Positions 1 through 5,030 are shown, counted from the stretch's first letter. The stretch is DNA of 7,785 nt from JAVXNW01 sp036645575 (GCA_036645575.1 JAVXNW010000107.1:1-7785), one strand, 5' to 3'. Program-made: numbers and translations. The notes: generated from the sequence alone by a model not told the origin.

Positions 1-1
1 G

Positions 2-277
2 AGAAATCTGCGCATGGCGTTTTGATCTCGCCTGCCGTGTGCTGGAAAACGCGGCTTTTTCGTAAGCGATAGCCCTGACAAATACAGCCATCCTACAGGT
101 GCACAAATACAGCCATCCTTCATCCGTTCGAGTCAGCGCCTCATCCCGGCGAACCCGCACAGGCCGTTCCTGCTCCCGCGCCGCCCACGCGCAATACCGG
201 CGGCGGACATTCAGCAGCCGACAGGCCGCGCTCAGCCGCCGTTTCCCCGTATGTTTCTTGATGATCGCGTACTTCAC
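2..277 (-). pseudogene. IS3-family OrfB transposase relic, internally deleted, partial
   Basis: Reading from a GTG at 277, which overlaps the orfA-frame TGA as GTGA, gives an open frame of 92 codons to the window edge. Its first 47 or so residues (VKYAIIKKH, then SAACRLLNVRRRYCAW) match the OrfB N-terminal helix-turn-helix region of IS3 elements, in which a KYAFIxxH start and a CRVLGVSRSGYYAW-like stretch are usual. The frame then jumps straight to TRTDEGWLYLCT, which resembles the start of the DDE integrase core (DxTYIxTxEGWLYL). About 80-100 residues that normally separate these blocks are missing, so the first catalytic Asp region is not intact. A 25-bp tandem duplication at 78-119 then shifts the reading phase, and nothing recognisable follows. 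No functional transposase can be made from what is visible here. Confidence 0.7.
78..119. repeat. 17-bp direct repeat (period 25) inside the orfB relic
   Basis: The 17-mer acaaatacagccatcct occurs at 78-94 and again at 103-119, separated by the 8-bp spacer acaggtgc. On the minus strand it encodes the GWLYL motif of the IS3 OrfB core. The second copy is in another phase, so this is a local duplication that broke the gene, not a regulatory repeat array. Only two copies are present. Confidence 0.85.
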
Positions 278-419
278 TGCGGGTGCTTCACGAAGTACGC
301 GGACACTTTTTTAAGAACTCTACCTCGTTCTCAAGCGCCCGGATTCGCCGCTTCATCCGCTCCGCCTCATCCGGCACCGTTTCCCCATTCTGCCCGCTGA
401 ACTCGCTTTCCCTTCCCAT
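274..419 (-). pseudogene. IS3-family OrfA transposase relic with frame disruption
   Basis: An ATG at 419 with AAGGAG 9 nt upstream opens a 43-codon frame ending at 288. It contains DEAERMKRRIRALENEVEFLKK, which matches the leucine-zipper C-terminus of IS3 OrfA (usual form LRKENEFLKKASAYFAKE). The expected continuation VSAYFVKHPQ is present but in the -1 frame, ending at the TGA at 274-276, immediately over the orfB GTG. The frame changes at a six-A run (307-312 on the plus strand as T). The N-terminal helix-turn-helix of normal OrfA (about 60 residues) is absent and only an EFSGQNGETVPDE-like linker remains. The run reads TTA AAA AAG in frame, which also fits the A_AAA_AAG slippery heptamer used by IS3 elements; here a lost A is the simpler explanation. 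Confidence 0.65.
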
Positions 420-447
420 GATCTACAGCTCCTTTGTGTGTCCTATT

Positions 448-714
448 CTACCACGCTTTGGAGTTGTCCGCTTTGCCGGGGACAGGGAACGTTACGACGT
501 CCACATCGAGGTGCAGCAGTTCGGAAAGTGCCGCCTGAAACCCGCAGATTTTAAAAATCGATATGGGGTGTTCGGCGAACTCCACAAGAAAGTCCACATC
601 GCTATCCTCCGAAGCCGTGCCCTTGGCATAGGAGCCGAAAAGTTCGACACGCTTGATGGGGTATTGCGCGCAAGCAGTCCTGACGGCTGACTGTATGGCC
701 TCCATCTTCAGCAC
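448..714 (-). CDS. MNT-domain nucleotidyltransferase (orphan, MntA-like), C-terminus probably altered
   Basis: Small minimal nucleotidyltransferase of the polymerase-beta fold. The signature GSYAKGTASEDSDVDFLVEF is complete: Gly27-Ser28, the metal-binding Asp39 and Asp41, and a third acidic position in DVDVV (Asp72). Family proteins of this size (about 95-100 residues) are mostly antitoxins of HEPN/MNT toxin-antitoxin pairs, such as MntA, which AMPylates HepT. The GTG at 714 is chosen because AGGAGG at 723-728 lies 8 nt upstream; a GTG at 723 would overlap that site and the ATG at 705 is 17 nt away. This gives 88 residues. The last dozen or so (PVPGKADNSKAW) do not look like the family's usual basic tail and lie where the IS remnant begins, so the natural C-terminus was probably replaced. 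No HEPN gene is visible on either side. The domain call is firm; the antitoxin role is inference. Confidence 0.8.
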   Translation of the reverse strand: MLKMEAIQSAVRTACAQYPIKRVELFGSYAKGTASEDSDVDFLVEFAEHPISIFKICGFQAALSELLHLDVDVVTFPVPGKADNSKAW

Positions 715-722
715 TTCCACCA

Positions 723-728
723 CCTCCT
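723..728 (-). promoter_or_regulatory. Ribosome binding site deciding the nucleotidyltransferase start
   Basis: AGGAGG on the minus strand, a full Shine-Dalgarno match, lies 8 nt before the GTG at 714. The longer reading from the GTG at 723 overlaps this site and is therefore unlikely. Confidence 0.6.
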
Positions 729-734
729 GCGCCC

Positions 735-763
735 ATTTTACCCGATTTCGCCCAATAAATCAA
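735..763 (-). promoter_or_regulatory. Sigma-A promoter of the nucleotidyltransferase gene
   Basis: On the minus strand TTGATT (763-758) is followed after exactly 17 bp by TAAAAT (740-735): 5 of 6 matches to TTGACA (only the A at position 5 differs) and 5 of 6 to TATAAT. The -10 lies just upstream of the AGGAGG, so the leader would be very short, with transcription starting near 728 at the ribosome site itself. It sits between the gpr stop and the gene, so the gene can be transcribed without reading through from gpr. Confidence 0.6.
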
Positions 764-800
764 CCGTAAACGCGCGATTGCGGGGCAAGGCGCTGCGCCA

Positions 801-1721
801 TCAGGTCATCATTGTGCTGATTTCCTTTTCGTCTAGGCCGGGCTGCAGCGCTTGGTTGATGCCGGAGGCGAGCATCTGCGAAAGGGTTACGATCAATTCA
901 TCCACCTCGCGCGGGGTGACGATCAGTTCGCCCAGCATCGCCTCCAGCTTTTCGCCGATTGCGTCCATCGCCTGATCGTGCCCGTCGGCCAGGTCGCCCG
1001 CGAGCAGATCCAGCGCGTCGCGCGCAATGGTGGACGCGTAGATCACCGTGGGCACGCCGATGGCCAGCACCTTGACGCCCAGCGTCTCCTGCGTGAGCGC
1101 GCTTCGGTGATTGCCCACGCCCGAGCCCGGCTGAATGCCGGTGTCGGTCAGCTGAACCGTCGCGGCAAGGCGCTCAGTCGCGCGCGCCGAGAGCGCGTCG
1201 ATCACGACGATCGTGCGCGGCTTCACCTGATCGACCAGCCCCTTGACCACCTCGAGCGTCTCAATGCCGGTCACGCCCAACACGCCCGGCGCGACCGCGC
1301 AGACCGGCTGCATCTTTTCCGAGGTGGACTCAGGCAGCGCCTGAAAGAGGTGGCGCGTGACCAGCGTGTGCGAAACCGTCCTGGGGCCCAGTGAATCGGG
1401 CGTGACAGCGCGGTTGCCAAGGCCGATCACCAGGACCGGCCGGCCGTTGTCGGCGGGAAGCAAGCGCAAAAGCTCCTCGCCCAGCAGGCTCGCGACCGCG
1501 GCGCGCGCGTCCGGATCGCGCCGGCGCGCCGCCTCGCACTGGAGCGTGATGTACACGCCCGGCGCCTTGCCCAGCAGCTTGGCGCCCTCGCCTTTTTCGA
1601 TGCGCACCTCGGTGATCTGTACCTCGCCCGCCTCCCATGCCGATATCTTCACGCCCGGCAGGTCGCTCTTGCCCGCCGCGCTGGCCGATTCCATCGCGAG
1701 ATCGGTTCTGATTTGTCGCAT
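801..1721 (-). CDS. gpr: GPR endopeptidase, germination protease of spore proteins (peptidase family A25)
   Basis: Aspartic-type protease that degrades small acid-soluble spore proteins (SASPs) when the spore germinates; it is made in the forespore as a zymogen. Family landmarks are all present: the N-terminal IRTDLAMES, equivalent to the processing region VRTDLAVEA of the Bacillus megaterium enzyme, GLGNRAVTPDSLGPRTV with catalytic Asp109, VCAVAPGVLGVTGIET, VVIDALSAR with catalytic Asp175, GIQPGSGVGNHR, AIGVPTVIYAS, and the C-terminal LIVTPREVDELI. The ATG at 1721 is preferred because GGGGAGG lies 9 nt upstream and the family begins just before RTDLA; an in-frame TTG at 1754 would add 11 unrelated residues. 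The protein is 306 residues, against roughly 370 in Bacillus, and the difference lies mainly between the LDLLAG and GEKLEAMLGELIVT stretches. Divergent from rpsT, as in Bacillus subtilis; spoIIP, which often follows, is missing. Confidence 0.95.
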   Translation of the reverse strand: MRQIRTDLAMESASAAGKSDLPGVKISAWEAGEVQITEVRIEKGEGAKLLGKAPGVYITLQCEAARRRDPDARAAVASLLGEELLRLLPADNGRPVLVIGLGNRAVTPDSLGPRTVSHTLVTRHLFQALPESTSEKMQPVCAVAPGVLGVTGIETLEVVKGLVDQVKPRTIVVIDALSARATERLAATVQLTDTGIQPGSGVGNHRSALTQETLGVKVLAIGVPTVIYASTIARDALDLLAGDLADGHDQAMDAIGEKLEAMLGELIVTPREVDELIVTLSQMLASGINQALQPGLDEKEISTMMT

Positions 1722-1730
1722 AAACCCGTG

Positions 1731-1737
1731 CCTCCCC
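1731..1737 (-). promoter_or_regulatory. Ribosome binding site deciding the gpr start
   Basis: GGGGAGG on the minus strand, 9 nt before the ATG at 1721. It falls inside the longer reading frame from TTG 1754, which has no comparable site, so the shorter start is favoured. Confidence 0.7.
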
Positions 1738-1754
1738 GCTGTTTCAATCGGCAA

Positions 1755-1784
1755 TAGCCTGTGCCGCGCGGCGCAATTTTATGC
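1755..1784 (-). promoter_or_regulatory. Candidate sigma-G (forespore) promoter of gpr
   Basis: The minus strand has GCATA (1784-1780), an exact match to the sigma-G -35 consensus GYATR, then 18 bp, then CAGGCTA (1761-1755), which matches 5 of 7 positions of the -10 CATWHTA-type consensus. Transcription would start near 1748, giving a leader of about 27 nt before the ATG at 1721 and excluding the TTG at 1754. gpr is a known sigma-G gene in Bacillus. The -10 is imperfect, so this remains a candidate. Confidence 0.45.
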
Positions 1785-1831
1785 AAAAAGGCGTCTGCGC
1801 GCAATTTTAACTTAAAACCAGTCAAAAATGA

Positions 1832-1860
1832 TTGCAAGCCGGGCCTATACATGGTAAAAT
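1832..1860 (+). promoter_or_regulatory. Sigma-A promoter of rpsT
   Basis: TTGCAA (1832-1837), a 17-bp spacer, then TAAAAT (1855-1860). The A+T-rich stretch at about 1804-1831, just upstream of the -35, could act as an UP element, which is common at ribosomal genes. Transcription would start near 1867, leaving a leader of about 31 nt with the ribosome site in it. Confidence 0.75.
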
Positions 1861-1883
1861 GTCGGGTGTTGACTTACAGGCTT

Positions 1884-1890
1884 GGAGGTG
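1884..1890 (+). promoter_or_regulatory. Ribosome binding site for the UUG start of rpsT
   Basis: GGAGGTG, a strong Shine-Dalgarno sequence 7 nt before TTG 1898. It fixes the unusual start, since no ATG or GTG lies between it and the conserved PNIKSA residues. Confidence 0.8.
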
Positions 1891-1897
1891 AATTAAT

Positions 1898-2164
1898 TTG
1901 CCGAATATTAAATCTGCCGTGAAGCGCGTCAAGGTAAACGAGAAAAAGAACTTGCGCAACCGGATGATCAAATCCGCTATGCGAACGACTGTCAAGAAGT
2001 ACGATGTCGCCGTTGCGACGGGCGCAGCAGACGCTCAGCTTCTGAGTGCCACCGCGAGTGCGATTGACAAGGCCGCCAGCAAGGGCGTTATCCATAAGAA
2101 TGCGGCCAACCGCAAAAAAGCCCGCATGGCCAAGCGCCTGAACAAGGCTGCCGCAGCCGAATAA
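1898..2164 (+). CDS. rpsT: 30S ribosomal protein S20
   Basis: Primary 16S rRNA-binding protein of the small ribosomal subunit, important for early assembly of the 30S body. The 88-residue product has the family hallmarks: PNIKSAVKRVKVNEKKNLRN at the N-terminus, IKSAMRTTVKKYD, SAIDKAASKGVIHKNAANRKKARMAKRL near the end, high Lys/Arg/Ala content and only helix-forming sequence. Length is normal for S20 (about 85-90). Translation starts at TTG. Escherichia coli rpsT also starts with UUG, where the weak start is tied to autogenous control; whether that holds here is not known. The gene is monocistronic, with its own promoter upstream and an intrinsic terminator 17 nt after the stop, and is divergent from gpr. 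Confidence 0.97.
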   Translation: MPNIKSAVKRVKVNEKKNLRNRMIKSAMRTTVKKYDVAVATGAADAQLLSATASAIDKAASKGVIHKNAANRKKARMAKRLNKAAAAE

Positions 2165-2180
2165 TCAAGGCTACGAAAAG

Positions 2181-2226
2181 CCGCGCTGATCTATGCCGAT
2201 ATTGGCCTAGACTGAGCGGTTTTTTT
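2181..2226 (+). terminator. Intrinsic terminator of rpsT
   Basis: CCGC (2181-2184) pairs with GCGG (2216-2219) at the base of an imperfect hairpin, further paired through TCTA/TAGA and GCC/GGC. Seven T residues follow (2220-2226). The AAAAG before the stem can pair with the T run, extending it. Mismatches in the middle make the stem weaker than the next terminator. Confidence 0.65.
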
Positions 2227-2267
2227 GTGTCCCATCGCCCCGGTCAAGCGTTCTTTCGCGCGCCCCT

Positions 2268-2303
2268 AAAAAAACGTCGCTTCACAATGGAGCGACGTTT
2301 TTT
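2268..2303. terminator. Bidirectional intrinsic terminator between convergent units
   Basis: Perfect inverted repeat ACGTCGCT (2274-2281) and AGCGACGT (2291-2298) with a 9-nt loop, flanked by an A run on the left (2268-2274) and a T run on the right (2298-2303). Read from either strand it is a hairpin followed by at least six U. It lies between the plus-strand rpsT and the 3' end of the minus-strand operon ending at 2326, so it can stop both. Confidence 0.85.
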
Positions 2304-2325
2304 GTGCTACCTCGCACGGCCGCCC

Positions 2326-3042
2326 TCATTCCGCCCCGTGCGCCGCCCAGCAGGCCTCGGCTTCAAACATGGGCTGGCCGGATGACTTGACCGCTTTGAT
2401 GCGGGCGCGGTCGGGAAGCGCTTTGAGCGTGAAGCGGACGAGGTCGCCCGGATAGCCCTCGGTCTGGTAGTTGATCTGGAGAAGGTGGATGGCGCGGTTG
2501 GGCAGCAGGTCCTGCACCCAATCGGCGTAGCGCGCGTTGTTCATGTGGCCGTTCATGTCAAGGTCGGTATACTGTACGCGGCGCGTTCCGGCGTCCTCGC
2601 CTTCAGGCAAGGGCAGCGCGCCGGGCAGGGCGAGATGGGCGGTTCGCAGCGCGGGGCGATACTCGCCGGGCAGCATGGTCGGGCGCAGCACGCACCGCTT
2701 TTCGATGTCGAACAGCACCCACGCGGCGGTCGCCTGGCCGAGCGGTTGTCCATTCATCTCAAAAAGGTGATGGCGCGGGAAGAACAGCCCGGCGCGCGCG
2801 CCCGGCCAAGTGGTCATCGTGACCGCATCGCCGAGCGTCGCGTTGGCGGACAGGCACACGATCTGGCGATAGAGCACCCAGCACATGCCCTTTTCGATGA
2901 GGCAGGCGCGCGAGAAGCCCATTTCATCGGCGTGCGCCTCGCCCAACTCCTGCATTTCGCGCAGGATCTCCGAATATTTCCACCGGCCATTCGCGTCGCA
3001 GTCGCACATGCGCAGCGTCATAAGTTGCGTCTTTTCGTCCAT
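2326..3042 (-). CDS. Acyl-ACP thioesterase (FatA/FatB-like, double hotdog)
   Basis: Hydrolyses acyl-acyl carrier protein to release free fatty acid in the cytoplasm. The 238-residue protein shows two hotdog domains. The N-terminal one (about 5-125) has the long helix segment around KYSEILREMQELGEAHADEMG and WVLYRQ; the C-terminal one (about 150-235) carries YTDLDMNGHMNNARY. Asp162, Asn164 and His166, with Glu195 in INYQTEG, align with the catalytic Asp/Asn/His/Glu network described for plant FatB. The ATG at 3042 has AAGGAA 8 nt upstream. It is the last gene of a four-gene unit, 32 nt after the YvlD-like gene, and is followed by the bidirectional terminator. In bacteria these enzymes may supply fatty acids for membrane adjustment or export; the chain length preferred here cannot be read from the sequence. 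Confidence 0.9.
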   Translation of the reverse strand: MDEKTQLMTLRMCDCDANGRWKYSEILREMQELGEAHADEMGFSRACLIEKGMCWVLYRQIVCLSANATLGDAVTMTTWPGARAGLFFPRHHLFEMNGQPLGQATAAWVLFDIEKRCVLRPTMLPGEYRPALRTAHLALPGALPLPEGEDAGTRRVQYTDLDMNGHMNNARYADWVQDLLPNRAIHLLQINYQTEGYPGDLVRFTLKALPDRARIKAVKSSGQPMFEAEACWAAHGAE

Positions 3043-3074
3043 CTAATTGATTCCTTTCGCGCAAGCGGCGTCGC

Positions 3075-3413
3075 TCACCGGGTTCCGCCGGCGATCAGGC
3101 ACACGCCATTTACGAGCAGCGCGCACAAGGCCGCCCACTCGAACCCCGCGACCGCAAAGCCGGGCACGAAGCGCGGCAGCGCCATAATCAGCGCGCAGTC
3201 GATCAAGAACCCGGAAAGACCCAGCGTCAGGCATCCGATCGGAAAGGTCAACAGCCGCAAGACGGGGCGGATCAGCAGGTACGCCACGCCCAGCAGCGCG
3301 CCCGCCAGCACCGCCGCGCGCAGGGGCGTAGCGGTCACGCCGTCCAGCATCTTGACGCTGAGCGGCACGGTCACAAGGCAGCTCAAAAACGCCAAACCCT
3401 TACGCGTGCCCAT
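3075..3413 (-). CDS. YvlD-like small membrane protein (Phage_holin_4_2 family)
   Basis: A 112-residue hydrophobic protein with about four predicted membrane segments (near residues 6-22, 32-52, 56-79 and 88-108). The central stretch RPVLRLLTFPIGCLTLGLSG (49-68) is the family signature, followed by VPGFAVAGFEWA, the usual loop before the last helix. Despite the database name with 'phage holin', proteins of this kind are ordinary chromosomal membrane proteins such as Bacillus YvlD, and no phage gene is near. Function is unknown; YvlD in Bacillus belongs to a cell-envelope-stress operon. The ATG at 3413 lies inside the 3' end of the pseudouridine synthase gene (14-nt overlap), so translation is probably coupled. 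Length is typical for the family. Confidence 0.85.
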   Translation of the reverse strand: MGTRKGLAFLSCLVTVPLSVKMLDGVTATPLRAAVLAGALLGVAYLLIRPVLRLLTFPIGCLTLGLSGFLIDCALIMALPRFVPGFAVAGFEWAALCALLVNGVCLIAGGTR

Positions 3414-4113
3414 CTAGCGCCTCTATCTCCCCTGCAAACGCCTGCCACGCGCCGCCGCTCGGCAGGTCGATAAAGGCCATTTCTTGCTTGGTCGTCGGGT
3501 GCGCAAACGCGAGCGAATAGGCCCACAGCGCCAATTGCTCGCCCGGAACGCCGTGCCCGTAGCGCTGATCGCCCCACAGCGGCAGGTGCGCTGCTGCGTG
3601 CTGCACGCGAATCTGGTGCGAGCGCCCGGTCATGAGTTCGATCTGGGCAAGCGTCCGGCCTGCGTTGACCGCGAGCGGGCGCGAGGTGAGGCTGGCGCGC
3701 TTGGCGCCCGGCGCCTGTTCGCCCACGACGCGCACCATGCCGTCCGTTCCCTTGAGCAGGTAGTCGGTCAAGGTGACCTGCTCGCCAAGCACGCCCTCGA
3801 GGATCGCGAGGTAGCGCTTGGCGACCGCATGCTCGGCAAAGGCCGCGCACAGCCGCGCCGCCGCCTTGGAGGTGCGCGCCAGCACCATGACGCCGCCGAC
3901 CGGGCGGTCGAGCCTGTGCACGAGGCCGAGGTACACGCTGCCCGGCTTCTGGAATTTTTCGCCGATGTAGGCCTTCATGGCGGTCAGCAGATCCAAATCG
4001 CCCGACGCGTCTTCCTGAACCGGCATGTTGACCGGCTTTCTGACCACGAGCAGGTGGTTGTCCAGGTACAACACGCCCACCTCGTAGCGACCCGCCCTCA
4101 CACAATCCATCAT
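3400..4113 (-). CDS. RluA-family RNA pseudouridine synthase
   Basis: Isomerises specific uridines in rRNA or tRNA to pseudouridine. The 237-residue protein has the core in order: YLDNHLLVVRKPVNMPVQ (about 16-33), the catalytic block LVHRLDRPVGGVMVLART with Asp69, KRYLAILEG, and GRSHQIRVQHAAAHLPLWGDQRYG near the end. There is no N-terminal S4 domain, so it is the short, single-domain type. The usual HRLDxxTSG reads HRLDRPVGG here, a variant compatible with activity because the Asp is kept. The first ATG of ATGATG at 4113-4108 is chosen; it overlaps the methyltransferase stop as ATGA. A longer frame to 4317 is low-complexity Arg/Ala sequence antisense in character and lies within the methyltransferase gene. 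The exact target uridine cannot be told. Confidence 0.9.
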   Translation of the reverse strand: MMDCVRAGRYEVGVLYLDNHLLVVRKPVNMPVQEDASGDLDLLTAMKAYIGEKFQKPGSVYLGLVHRLDRPVGGVMVLARTSKAAARLCAAFAEHAVAKRYLAILEGVLGEQVTLTDYLLKGTDGMVRVVGEQAPGAKRASLTSRPLAVNAGRTLAQIELMTGRSHQIRVQHAAAHLPLWGDQRYGHGVPGEQLALWAYSLAFAHPTTKQEMAFIDLPSGGAWQAFAGEIEALDGHA

Positions 4114-4973
4114 TCCCTGCTCCAGCGCCCGGACGCGCCGCACGGCAGCACCCCGCCCGTCTCGATCGGCAGCGCGACTTCGCCCGCCTCGACCACGCCG
4201 CCGCGCGCCTTGCCCGCCGTGAGCAGGAGCATATTGGAGAGCACCGCGGGCTGGAGCCCGGTCGTGTAGCTGTTGACCAGCATGAACAGCGCGTCGGGCG
4301 CGAGCACCTTTTCGCACGCAGAGATGAGCCCGAACAGCTCGTCCTCAAGCTTCCACACCTCGCCGCCGGGGCCGCGCCCGTAGGACGGCGGGTCCATCAG
4401 CACGCCCTGATAGAAGCTGCCGCGCCGCGCCTCGCGCGCGACGAACTTGAGCGCGTCATCCACGATCCAGCGCGTGCGATTGGGGTCTACCCCGGACAGC
4501 TCGCGGTTCTCGCCCGCCCACTGAACCATGCCCTTGGCCGCGTCCACGTGCGTGACGCTCGCCCCGGCCAGCGCGCACGCGATCGTCGCGCCGCCGGTGT
4601 AGCCAAAGAGGTTGAGCACGCGCACCGGCCGGTTCGCCCGCGCGATCAAGCCGCTCATCCAGTCCCAATTGACCGCCTGCTCGGGAAAGAGCCCGGTGTG
4701 CTTAAAGCCGGTCGGGCGCACGTAAAAGGACAGCCCCTTGTAATCGACCGTCCAGCGCGGCGGCAGCGGCCGCAAAAACTCCCATTCGCCGCCGCCGCCG
4801 CTTGAGCGGTGGTAATGCGCGTCGGCGGTGGGCCAGCGCGCGATGTCCTGCTTGGGCCAGATGGCCTGCGGATCGGGCCGACGCAGCACGACGCCCTTCC
4901 AGTTCTCCAGTTTTTCGCCGCCACCCGCGTCCAGCACCCGGTAATCCTGCCAATCCTCCGCCAAATACAGCAT
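4110..4973 (-). CDS. Class I SAM-dependent methyltransferase (RlmI/RlmK-like, COG1092 type)
   Basis: Probable S-adenosylmethionine-dependent RNA methyltransferase. The 287-residue protein has an N-terminal beta-rich part (1-95), the family mark GLFPEQAVNWDW (94-105), the SAM-binding motif VLNLFGYTGGATIACA (119-134), an acidic residue after the second strand (Asp144), Asp172-Asp173, and the catalytic-loop motif MDPPSYGRGPGGEVWKLE beginning at Asp194. These are typical of the RlmI/RlmK group, whose characterised members methylate 23S rRNA. It lacks the N-terminal PUA domain of RlmI, so the target is uncertain. The ATG at 4973 has GGGAGG 7 nt upstream; a longer frame from 5030 would start upstream of the promoter. 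It is the first gene of the unit, and the next gene overlaps its stop by 4 nt. A run of four identical GGC codons makes a short Gly stretch at 59-62. Confidence 0.88.
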   Translation of the reverse strand: MLYLAEDWQDYRVLDAGGGEKLENWKGVVLRRPDPQAIWPKQDIARWPTADAHYHRSSGGGGEWEFLRPLPPRWTVDYKGLSFYVRPTGFKHTGLFPEQAVNWDWMSGLIARANRPVRVLNLFGYTGGATIACALAGASVTHVDAAKGMVQWAGENRELSGVDPNRTRWIVDDALKFVAREARRGSFYQGVLMDPPSYGRGPGGEVWKLEDELFGLISACEKVLAPDALFMLVNSYTTGLQPAVLSNMLLLTAGKARGGVVEAGEVALPIETGGVLPCGASGRWSRE

Positions 4974-4980
4974 GTTTGTT

Positions 4981-4986
4981 CCTCCC
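4981..4986 (-). promoter_or_regulatory. Ribosome binding site deciding the methyltransferase start
   Basis: GGGAGG on the minus strand, 7 nt before the ATG at 4973. Together with the promoter just upstream it rules out the longer frame. Confidence 0.75.
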
Positions 4987-5001
4987 AAGTCTGATGCAAC
5001 C

Positions 5002-5030
5002 ATTGTATGCCCAACGCGCGCCCGCGTCAA
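5002..5030 (-). promoter_or_regulatory. Sigma-A promoter of the methyltransferase-to-thioesterase operon
   Basis: On the minus strand TTGACG (5030-5025), a 17-bp spacer and TACAAT (5007-5002), one mismatch in each hexamer. Transcription should begin near 4995, giving a leader of about 22 nt. No other clear promoter is seen before the three downstream genes, which supports one transcript from here to the terminator at 2268-2303. Confidence 0.75.

Larger units (their letters stand above)
1..484 (-). mobile_element. Decayed IS3-family insertion sequence (partial, continues left of window)
   Basis: Minus-strand remnants of both IS3-family transposase genes lie here in the expected order: an orfA C-terminal piece (274-419) and then an orfB N-terminal piece (277 down to the window edge). 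Neither is intact: orfA lacks its helix-turn-helix region and carries a frame disruption, and orfB has lost most of its middle. The right boundary is inferred. TGTCC at 465-469 and GGACA at 480-484 form a small inverted repeat, and IS3 elements usually end in TG...CA, so the end may lie near 484; a second option is the TGG at about 451-453. The left end is outside the window, so terminal repeats and target duplication could not be compared. The family call rests on protein motifs; the boundaries are weak. Confidence 0.7.

Noticed and set aside
448..723. Complete HEPN/MNT toxin-antitoxin system
   Set aside because: Only the nucleotidyltransferase is found; no HEPN protein with an RxxxxH motif is seen on either strand in the flanks.
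789..799. Short palindrome GGCGCTGCGCC just after the gpr stop, as a terminator
   Set aside because: The stem is only 4-5 bp and no T run follows on the minus strand.
3075..3413. Phage holin
   Set aside because: The name comes from the protein family label; there is no lysin, tail or other phage gene nearby, and the YvlD-like signature fits a chromosomal membrane protein.
4114..4317. N-terminal extension of the pseudouridine synthase (68 extra residues)
   Set aside because: The extension is low-complexity, lies inside the methyltransferase gene in another frame, and the family core starts shortly after the ATGATG at 4113.
3383..4348. A 321-codon frame on the same strand as the pseudouridine synthase
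   Set aside because: It is an out-of-frame shadow of Arg/Gly/Ala-rich sequence overlapping two well-supported genes.
4787..4801. CGC triplet repeat in the methyltransferase as a slippage site
   Set aside because: Triplet changes keep the frame and the run encodes a harmless four-Gly linker, so it is noted only in the gene entry.
4974..5030. Longer methyltransferase start at 5030
   Set aside because: It would lie within the promoter and before the likely transcription start, while GGGAGG is well placed for 4973.
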